Position numbers and translations under genes: made by a program
Assembly: GCA_902782805.1 (NCBI GenBank)
Contig: CACZON010000228.1
Span: 1-5,753, forward strand
Direction of reading: 5' to 3'
DNA from: Oscillospiraceae bacterium
GTDB taxonomy: Bacteria > Bacillota > Clostridia > Oscillospirales > Acutalibacteraceae
Length of the DNA: 5,753 nucleotides
The notes under the pieces: generated by a model
Databases searched by the model: none
What the model was told of the DNA's origin: nothing
Seen by the model: the letters and a program-made list of their open reading frames with translations, nothing else
Shown here: positions 1 through 4,370 of the stretch, one piece after another
Position numbering within the stretch: position 1 is the first letter of the stretch
How the letters are laid out: every line of letters starts with the position of its first letter

Positions 1-150
1 GCCGCAGGATCTTCCGCTGCCGGTTCTTCGGCTGCAGGCTCTTCCGCTGCCGGTTCTTCGGCTACAGGCTCTTCCGCCGCCGGTTCTTCGGCTGCAGGAT
101 CTTCCGCTGCCGGTTCTTCGGCTGCAGGCTCTTCCGCTGCCGGTTCTTCG
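1..150 (-). repeat. Tandem 30-bp repeat array encoding (EEPAA)n stalk
   Basis: Five near-identical 30-bp copies begin at 1, 31, 61, 91 and 121 and probably continue beyond the window. Each encodes two five-residue units of the form E-[ED]-P-[AV]-A. Copies 2 and 5 are identical and copies 1 and 4 differ at one base, so a 90-bp higher-order unit overlies the 30-bp unit. The acidic, proline-rich product resembles the extended spacers that hold the head of a surface protein away from the cell wall. Arrays this uniform tend to vary in copy number by slippage or recombination. Confidence 0.9.
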
Positions 151-608
151 GCTTCGACGTTCTCTACGTATTTGAAGCACTCTTCGCCGTGAACATGTAC
201 CGCGGAGGTTTCAACCATGCCGCATACGAGCTTACGGACGGTTTCGTAGCACTCTTCGCCGTGCGTATGTTCTTCCGATTCCTCGAGCCCGCACACAAGC
301 ACCTGCTCGTCTGAATAGCAGCTCTCGTCGTGCGTATGTTCCGCAAGCTCAGGCAGCGGGCAGACCAGATTGCCCTGCGCGTCGTAGCAGTCCTCGTTAT
401 GCGTATGCGCAACGGGAACCGCCGCCGCGACCGCCGGACAGTCGAGCACACGTTCCGTTTTCGCCATCGCGATACCGGGCATGCGCAGTACTGCCGCCGT
501 TCCGATCAATACTGACAGTGCCATCACGAATACAAGCGCGAGATAAAGCTTATGTTTTTTCTGCGCGTGTACCATCCGTGAGGCTTTGATAAAGAATGTG
601 TTACTCAT
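1..608 (-). CDS. Secreted surface protein with His/Cys repeats and EEPAA stalk (N-terminal part; runs off window)
   Basis: Only the first 202 residues are present; the frame is open to the window edge. The start ATG (606-608) has a strong GGGAGG site (614-619) five bases upstream and lies 11 bases after the signal peptidase stop. Residues 1-20 are basic, about 21-41 are hydrophobic, and an A-M-A|K site near residue 49 looks like a signal peptidase I cleavage site. Residues 68-145 hold four copies of H-x-H-x3-C-[YF], the first three followed by L-V-C. From about residue 154 the chain is a pure Glu/Pro/Ala repeat. Similar H-x-H-x3-C-Y repeats occur near the N-termini of SpaA-like pilin-related and other large wall proteins of Clostridia (family knowledge), so an anchored adhesin or pilin-like protein is likely. 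No anchor or isopeptide domain can be seen here, so the exact function is unknown. Confidence 0.85.
   Translation of the reverse strand, partial: MSNTFFIKASRMVHAQKKHKLYLALVFVMALSVLIGTAAVLRMPGIAMAKTERVLDCPAVAAAVPVAHTHNEDCYDAQGNLVCPLPELAEHTHDESCYSDEQVLVCGLEESEEHTHGEECYETVRKLVCGMVETSAVHVHGEECFKYVENVEAEEPAAEEPAAEEPAAEDPAAEEPAAEEPVAEEPAAEEPAAEEPAAEDPA
174..407 (-). repeat. Four His/Cys repeats (H-x-H-x3-C-Y type) in surface protein
   Basis: Residues 68-90, 91-113, 114-137 and 138-145 of the surface protein start with HTHNEDCY, HTHDESCY, HTHGEECY and HVHGEECF. The period is 23, 23 and 24 residues. The first three units also contain a second Cys in an L-V-C motif eight to nine residues after the first; the last unit lacks it and passes directly into the stalk. 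Paired His and Cys suggest metal binding or disulfides, but this is inference. Confidence 0.85.
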
Positions 609-619
609 GCTTTCCTCCC

Positions 620-1201
620 TTAATCAATTAGACCGAAGGTATTCAACGGCCAGACGCGAAGCAAAAGCTTGCCGACCACCATTTCCGAACTGACACAACC
701 GACTGCCGTATTGCGGCTGTCTATACTGGTTGCACGGTTATCGCCCATTACGAACACGCGCCCTTCGGGAACCTGATACGGCAGCGCAATATTGCAGTCG
801 CCGAATGCTTTTTCCTGAAGATACGGCTCGTCGAGCAACGTACCGTTTACTGTGACGTTTCCGTCTTTATCAATATCCACCCAGTCGCCCGAATTTGCGA
901 TCACCCGTTTGACCAGGATATTGTTATTATAATAGAAAGCGATGATATCGCCTGTTTTGAAATTCGAGGAACGCACCGCGGCCACGATCTGGTCGTTATA
1001 GAGGGTAGGTTCCATCGAACTGCCCGTAAGCTGAAGAACCGGCAGAAAAAGCATTGCCACGATCACCGCCACCGCCGCCACAACAAGCAGCGAGAAGAAA
1101 GTGCTTTTCAGAACGCGGGAAAACGTCCTCTTTCGGCGTACGCTATTGAGCTCCTCCTCAAGCGCCTCCACCGAAGGCAGCGATATATCTTTCGAACTCA
1201 T
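620..1201 (-). CDS. lepB: Type I signal peptidase (S26 family)
   Basis: Membrane-bound protease that cuts signal peptides from exported proteins on the outer face of the membrane. The 193-residue length fits the compact Gram-positive (SipS-like) form. A cytoplasmic basic segment (residues 22-32) is followed by one membrane span (about 34-56). The catalytic Ser is S62 in SSMEPTL, the general-base Lys is K98 in LVKRVI, and the conserved MGDNR...S.DSR box covers residues 152-163. All catalytic residues are present, and Lys rather than His marks it as the bacterial type. The ATG overlaps the TGA of the coiled-coil gene (ATGA), which suggests translational coupling, and the surface-protein gene starts 11 bases downstream. 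This suggests a dedicated peptidase for that protein, although a housekeeping role is not excluded. The symbol is a family name; sipS-type would be equally valid. Confidence 0.95.
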   Translation of the reverse strand: MSSKDISLPSVEALEEELNSVRRKRTFSRVLKSTFFSLLVVAAVAVIVAMLFLPVLQLTGSSMEPTLYNDQIVAAVRSSNFKTGDIIAFYYNNNILVKRVIANSGDWVDIDKDGNVTVNGTLLDEPYLQEKAFGDCNIALPYQVPEGRVFVMGDNRATSIDSRNTAVGCVSSEMVVGKLLLRVWPLNTFGLID

Positions 1202-1593
1202 TGGTCATCCATCCTTGCAGCATCTTCCTTTTTGAGCCGCTGGGCCTTTTTGCGCATATACGCTTCGCCCGCCATGCGCAGAACGAAGAACAGCTCTTCG
1301 AGACGGACCGGGGCGCTTTCTTCGTCGCCGTCGGAAATCATCCCGCCCTCGCGCAGGACACGGATCGCTTCGTCTTTTTCATCGAGCCGCCCTTTGAGCT
1401 TTTCAATCTGGGCGTCCTTTTCATTGAGCTTTGCTTTGAGACGCTCGAGCGCCTCGCTCAGATCCGTGATCGTCTTTTCGTTTTCGGAAATCGTCTCCTG
1501 CTGCTGAGCTACTTCCCGGCTCTGGCTGATCAGGAGCTCCAGAAGATCCTGCCTGTGCAGTTTATGTAATTCCTTATTCGTGTTCTTTGCCAT
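1198..1593 (-). CDS. Small coiled-coil protein of unknown function
   Basis: A 131-residue, highly charged, soluble-looking protein without a signal peptide or membrane span. Residues 1-30 contain a K-L-H-R-Q-D-L-L-E-L-L-I-S-Q-S stretch. Residues about 28-82 form a continuous heptad-type coiled coil rich in Glu, Lys and Leu. After a Gly/acidic break (83-93) comes a second helical segment (LEELFFVLRMAGEAYMRK) and a basic tail. I recall similar 'LLELL..QS' coiled-coil proteins next to signal peptidase genes in Clostridia and lactobacilli, but I know no established function. It has a GGAGG site at 1602-1606, eight bases from the ATG, and is the first gene of the operon. Its TGA overlaps the signal peptidase ATG. 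A cytoplasmic scaffold or partner for export or localisation is a guess only. Confidence 0.85.
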   Translation of the reverse strand: MAKNTNKELHKLHRQDLLELLISQSREVAQQQETISENEKTITDLSEALERLKAKLNEKDAQIEKLKGRLDEKDEAIRVLREGGMISDGDEESAPVRLEELFFVLRMAGEAYMRKKAQRLKKEDAARMDDQ

Positions 1594-1708
1594 TTTTCTT
1601 TCCTCCGTGCCACCATTTTCTGCTGCGGTTATTTGCGGGATTTCACAACAGAGTTCTCAGCAGGAGAGGTGTATATTCCTAAAGAAGAATATAGTTATAC
1701 CAATAGTG

Positions 1709-1737
1709 ATTATACCATACCGAAATCAACCTGTCAA
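1709..1737 (-). promoter_or_regulatory. Perfect-consensus sigma-A promoter (P2) of surface-protein operon
   Basis: On the minus strand TTGACA (1732-1737) and TATAAT (1709-1714) are separated by exactly 17 bases (1715-1731), with a TG extended -10 just before TATAAT. All 12 consensus bases match. Transcription should start near 1702, giving a 5' leader of about 110 bases before the coiled-coil gene. Such a strong core promoter would normally need repression to be controlled; see the inverted repeat over its -35 box. Confidence 0.88.
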
Positions 1738-1749
1738 GAAATTTGACAG
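1731..1749. promoter_or_regulatory. Inverted repeat over the P2 -35 box (candidate operator)
   Basis: CTGTCAA (1731-1737), a five-base spacer and TTGACAG (1743-1749) form a perfect 7-bp-arm inverted repeat. One arm contains the whole P2 -35 element. The position is suited to a dimeric repressor that competes with RNA polymerase. It is not a terminator because no U-run follows on either strand. The binding protein cannot be named from sequence. Confidence 0.5.
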
Positions 1750-1788
1750 ATTTTTGCGGTACGATTGCCAAGTCTCTGTTGTTCCGTT

Positions 1789-1947
1789 TTACAGTCTCAG
1801 TTTAGCACGGATTTCGTCAAAGAAAGCGTCATAAGAATAAGACTTTTGCGGTTTTGAACGCCTCGCCGCAATTTTTGATCTTACGCGCGGAACAGAATCA
1901 TTCCGATCATAGAATCAAGCGAAACGCACAATACGCCTATTCTTCAA
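1789..1947 (-). other. Short reading frame interrupted by TGA, downstream of P1 (doubtful gene)
   Basis: From a TTG (1945-1947) the frame reads MKNRRIVRFA and stops at TGA (1915-1917). The same frame then stays open for 41 further codons to TAA at 1789-1791. The second part is basic and ends in ...YSYDAFFDEIRAKLRL, which reads like a protein C-terminus, but contains no ATG, GTG or TTG start. The TTG has only a weak AGGA before it and would lie almost at the predicted P1 start. It may be a decayed small gene, a leader peptide or chance. Confidence 0.15.
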
Positions 1948-1960
1948 TGATCCTATTTCA

Positions 1961-1989
1961 ATTATACGCAACCGCATCAGCCGGCTCAA
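1961..1989 (-). promoter_or_regulatory. Promoter P1 with weak -35 next to direct repeats
   Basis: On the minus strand TATAAT (1961-1966) is perfect and lies 17 bases (1967-1983) from TTGAGC (1984-1989), a 4/6 match to the -35 consensus. A weak -35 box immediately beside tandem regulator sites is typical of an activator-dependent promoter. Predicted start is near 1954, so a transcript would run through P2 into the coiled-coil, signal peptidase and surface-protein genes. Confidence 0.65.
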
Positions 1990-1991
1990 GC

Positions 1992-2026
1992 GCAATTTGA
2001 GTAATTTTCATGCAGTTTGAGTAATT
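1992..2026 (-). promoter_or_regulatory. Tandem 15-bp direct repeats, candidate LytTR regulator binding site
   Basis: AATTACTCAAACTGC (2026-2012) and AATTACTCAAATTGC (2006-1992) on the minus strand match at 14 of 15 bases with a period of 20 bp, about two helical turns. The proximal copy ends two bases before the P1 -35 box. LytTR regulators (AgrA, ComE, VirR) bind tandem repeats of about 9 bp with 12-13-bp spacers at such positions. The plus strand reads GCARTTTGAG, close to the published CA-n-TT / GTT cores. A LytTR regulator is encoded 1.4 kb away. The link is inference. Confidence 0.6.
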
Positions 2027-2120
2027 GTATACTGTATATGGTGGTTCACAATATTTTCCGCGCACACGAATCAGACGCCGCAGCCCTTTGTGATCGGAAA
2101 AGAAACGCACTTATTTCTTT

Positions 2121-3449
2121 TTACAGATACAGCAGCACGGAAGCCGCGAAGACGCCCTCGTTGTAAACGAAATGGACGATTCCGCCGTAACGCGAGGCGA
2201 TATCCTTGACAGAAGCGGTTCCGATGCCGAGGCCGCTGTGTTTGCTCGAGCGCAGCTCTCCCGAGGAGGTCTGACGCGGCGGGCCGGCGCAGGTGTTGTC
2301 CACGGTAACGGCAAAGAGACCGTTGCTCTGAAGGCCTCCCTTTACGGAGATCCGCTTCTCCCCTTCTTCCTGGCGCGCGGTGGCTTCCACTGCGTTTTCC
2401 AGCAGATTTCCGAGCAGAACGCTCAGATCGCTTCCCGAAACGGCAATGTTCTCCGGAATGAATACAGACGCGGAAAACTCCGCGCCGCCTTCGAGCGCCT
2501 GCTGAGCAAAATATCCGATCACGGCGTTGGCGGCGGCATTTTCGCAGTAGCGCACCGGATCGGCAAAGTACCGCGTGCTCTTGAGGGTTGAGAGATAGTC
2601 CTGCAGAGACTGTGTATCGCCGCGTTCGAGGTAATCCTCCATAACGGTTACGTGATGGCGCAGATCGTGCTGTATGCGGCGCGCCTCGTTGATGCGCTGA
2701 TAAAGGAGATTTTCCTCCATCATCTGAAGTGCGAGCGAACGGTTTTCCACACGCAGGCGAATGTTTTCCTGCAGCTCGATCGCCATGCGGCAGACAACCC
2801 AGAAATTGAACCAGCTGCTCACTCCGATCAGGATCACATACAGCAGCAGATAATACGTGCCTCTTTCCGTCTCGGGAATGACCCAGCGGTACTTAAAATA
2901 GCCCAACATCCAGAACGTAAGGAAAATTGCGGGGATGATCCAAAGATAGCGCCAGACTTTCTGAACCGTTTCGGCACGACCGAGCGCCTTGAGACTCCGG
3001 CGCATAATCCAATAAAAAAGCAAGATCAGAATCGCGACGGTCGGAAGCAGAACGAGCGAAGCGCCGAGATCGTGGGATAAGGAAATATGACTGCTCACAA
3101 GAGGCTCCCGCCTGAAAAGCCACACAAGCGCCGCCGCGAGGTTTCCGACGTTCACGAACATCAGGAACACGAACGCGAGCAGTCCGGGATGCTCCTTGAT
3201 CGCCACGCAGAACAGTGCCAGAAAAATTGCTGCCGCGGCAAAATCGAGCACGGCCAAGGCCTTAAAAGAATGTACCCATACGGTGGAAACGGTTTTTAAT
3301 ATGATCCAAACAAGCTCCATCGAGCTGAAGATCACAGCGGTCGCGCCGCCCTCATAGCGTGCCTTCTCGCGGAACACGAACCACGAAAAGAACACAATCC
3401 CTGTGATGCGCAAAAACCAGTATAAAATGATTTCGGCAACAGTTTCCAT
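2121..3449 (-). CDS. Membrane sensor histidine kinase, GHKL / AgrC-like type
   Basis: A 442-residue sensor kinase that should autophosphorylate on His and pass phosphate to the adjacent response regulator. The N-terminal half (residues about 7-220) is hydrophobic with six to seven membrane spans and no large extracellular domain, as in peptide-sensing AgrC-like kinases. A linker helix (221-258) leads to the H-box RIQHDLRHH with phosphoacceptor H261. The N-box GNLLENAVEA covers 347-356 and the Gly-rich GLGIGTASV covers 406-414, completing the GHKL ATPase domain; it ends soon after Y-G-G. The ATG (3447-3449) lies one base after the regulator's TAG, with AGGAGG inside the regulator's end, so the two are co-translated. 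No agrB- or agrD-like gene is visible nearby, so the ligand is unknown. Confidence 0.93.
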   Translation of the reverse strand: METVAEIILYWFLRITGIVFFSWFVFREKARYEGGATAVIFSSMELVWIILKTVSTVWVHSFKALAVLDFAAAAIFLALFCVAIKEHPGLLAFVFLMFVNVGNLAAALVWLFRREPLVSSHISLSHDLGASLVLLPTVAILILLFYWIMRRSLKALGRAETVQKVWRYLWIIPAIFLTFWMLGYFKYRWVIPETERGTYYLLLYVILIGVSSWFNFWVVCRMAIELQENIRLRVENRSLALQMMEENLLYQRINEARRIQHDLRHHVTVMEDYLERGDTQSLQDYLSTLKSTRYFADPVRYCENAAANAVIGYFAQQALEGGAEFSASVFIPENIAVSGSDLSVLLGNLLENAVEATARQEEGEKRISVKGGLQSNGLFAVTVDNTCAGPPRQTSSGELRSSKHSGLGIGTASVKDIASRYGGIVHFVYNEGVFAASVLLYL

Positions 3450-3450
3450 C

Positions 3451-4173
3451 CTACACGCCTCCTCTTCTCAACCGTGAAAAGAGATAATTCGCATGGCGGC
3501 TTTTCAGCTCCGAGCGCCGCGCGCGGGCAACCGGCAGCTCCACACCGTTTTTCAGCGTTATGATCCGCTCATCCATACGGTTAATCCATCCGAGATTCAC
3601 AATCATGCCTTTCGTGCAGGTTGCAAATTCCTCCCGCGTACAGAGGATTTCTTCCATCTGCTGCTGGGAACTCCAGATTTGCTTCGTAACGCCCCCGTCG
3701 AAGTAGACGGTGACTCTGTGGTTGGAATAATCCGTATAGAGAATCCGGCGAAGCAGCACCGGCGTACCGTCGGGCAGTTCCACAATGCGTTCCTTCTGCT
3801 TCGATTCGAGATTCGCGGCGTAGAGCATCCGGCGGATATCTTCATCGGAGAACGGTTTGAGCAGATAGTAAAGCGCGCGCACTTCGTAGCTTTCCGAAGC
3901 AAAGGAGTTGCTTGTGGTGATCAGCACAAGCGAAGCTTCCGTATCGAGCTGCCGGATCGCGCGGGCGGTATCAATCCCGGAAAGGCTGTTCATATAGACG
4001 TCGAGAAAGATCAGATCATACTGCTGCGCGGCAAAGCGCCTCAAAAAGGCTTCTCCGCTCTCGAACTCGTCGCATCCGGAAAGCGTGATGCCGTACTCCG
4101 GCATGATGCGGCAGAGCGCGTCGTGTAGTTTTGAGCGGTCCGACGCAAAATCATCCACAATCGCGATTTTCAA
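3451..4173 (-). CDS. LytTR-family response regulator (AgrA/LytR-like), TTG start
   Basis: A 240-residue two-domain regulator. The receiver domain (1-120) has the acidic pair D7-D8, phosphoacceptor D58 in LIFLDVYM, T86/T87 at the end of beta-4 and K106 in LLKPF, so all receiver residues are present. The LytTR DNA-binding domain (about 128-235) has the typical FATCTKGMIVNL strand and the C-terminal L-P-V-A-R...K...Y element. The start is TTG (4171-4173): AAGGAGG at 4181-4187 is seven bases upstream, translation from TTG gives the standard MKIAIVDD receiver opening, and the first internal Met is residue 24, inside the domain. It is the first gene of a two-gene operon with the histidine kinase. 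The tandem repeats at 1992-2026 are its best visible target; none is seen at its own promoter. Confidence 0.93.
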   Translation of the reverse strand: MKIAIVDDFASDRSKLHDALCRIMPEYGITLSGCDEFESGEAFLRRFAAQQYDLIFLDVYMNSLSGIDTARAIRQLDTEASLVLITTSNSFASESYEVRALYYLLKPFSDEDIRRMLYAANLESKQKERIVELPDGTPVLLRRILYTDYSNHRVTVYFDGGVTKQIWSSQQQMEEILCTREEFATCTKGMIVNLGWINRMDERIITLKNGVELPVARARRSELKSRHANYLFSRLRRGGV

Positions 4174-4180
4174 CCGTTTT

Positions 4181-4187
4181 CCTCCTT
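4181..4187 (-). promoter_or_regulatory. Ribosome binding site that fixes the TTG start of the response regulator
   Basis: The minus strand reads AAGGAGG, a full match to the anti-Shine-Dalgarno core, seven bases before TTG at 4171-4173. No ATG or GTG in frame lies at a suitable distance, so this site supports the TTG start. Confidence 0.85.
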
Positions 4188-4231
4188 CCCAAAAGGCAGA
4201 ATCCGTTCATACAAATACTTCTTAACCTATC

Positions 4232-4267
4232 ATTATATATTATAACGGAAAAAGAACGACAATTCAA
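4232..4267 (-). promoter_or_regulatory. Promoter of the two-component operon
   Basis: On the minus strand TTGAAT (4262-4267) and TATAAT (4239-4244) are 17 bases apart (4245-4261). A second overlapping TATAAT (4232-4237) lies seven bases downstream but has no -35 box at good spacing. A start near 4230 would give a leader of about 55 bases before the regulator TTG. The promoter lies just after the terminator of the upstream glycosidase gene. Confidence 0.75.
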
Positions 4268-4291
4268 TGACGTATGCTGATGTTTCAAAAC

Positions 4292-4326
4292 AAAAAGCCC
4301 GCTTTATCCATGAAAAGCGGGCTTTT
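4292..4326 (-). terminator. Intrinsic terminator of the GH127 gene
   Basis: AAAAGCCCGCTTT (minus strand, 4326-4314) pairs over 13 bases with 4305-4293 around an eight-base loop (4306-4313). A T-run follows (TTTTTGTTTTG). It lies about 45 bases after the glycosidase stop and separates that gene from the two-component operon. The A-run on the other arm means it could also act on plus-strand transcripts. Confidence 0.88.
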
Positions 4327-4370
4327 GCAGATTCATATTCTAAGCGTATCTTTCCGGCGTGGACCGATGC

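Larger units (their letters stand above)
1594..2120. other. 527-bp intergenic regulatory region
   Basis: It lies between the histidine kinase stop and the coiled-coil gene start and looks more AT-rich than the flanking genes. From the kinase side it contains an imperfect hairpin without a U-run, the tandem 15-bp repeats, promoter P1, an interrupted small reading frame, an inverted repeat, promoter P2 and a leader of about 110 bases ending in the ribosome binding site. I see no tRNA, rRNA or convincing complete gene in it. Confidence 0.8.

Noticed and set aside
1..150. 30-bp regular repeats as a possible CRISPR array
   Set aside because: The copies are contiguous with no unique spacers and are in frame within a protein-coding gene.
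1201..1569. Plus-strand frames opposite the coiled-coil gene
   Set aside because: They mirror the heptad codons of the coiled coil and lack a ribosome binding site.
1673..1692. ATATTC / GAATAT inverted repeat just after the P2 start
   Set aside because: Six AT-rich pairs with an eight-base loop are easily explained by chance in AT-rich DNA.
1743..1771. Plus-strand TTGACA as a -35 box of a divergent promoter
   Set aside because: No -10-like element lies 16-18 bases downstream, and there is no plus-strand gene to serve.
1908..1910. ATG of a nine-codon frame (MIGMILFRA) in the leader
   Set aside because: There is no ribosome binding site, and such a short frame is expected by chance.
2054..2101. 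TTTTCCG...CGGAAAA hairpin after the kinase gene as a terminator
   Set aside because: The loop is over 30 bases, the inner stem is imperfect and no U-run follows on the minus strand.
2172..3080. Plus-strand frames opposite the histidine kinase
   Set aside because: The kinase H-, N- and G-boxes are intact on the minus strand; the opposite frames show no domain, and no promoter or ribosome binding site was noticed.
3493..4128. Plus-strand open frame of 211 codons opposite the response regulator
   Set aside because: The minus strand encodes an intact receiver plus LytTR domain with all key residues; the plus frame has no recognisable domain and is a codon-bias shadow.
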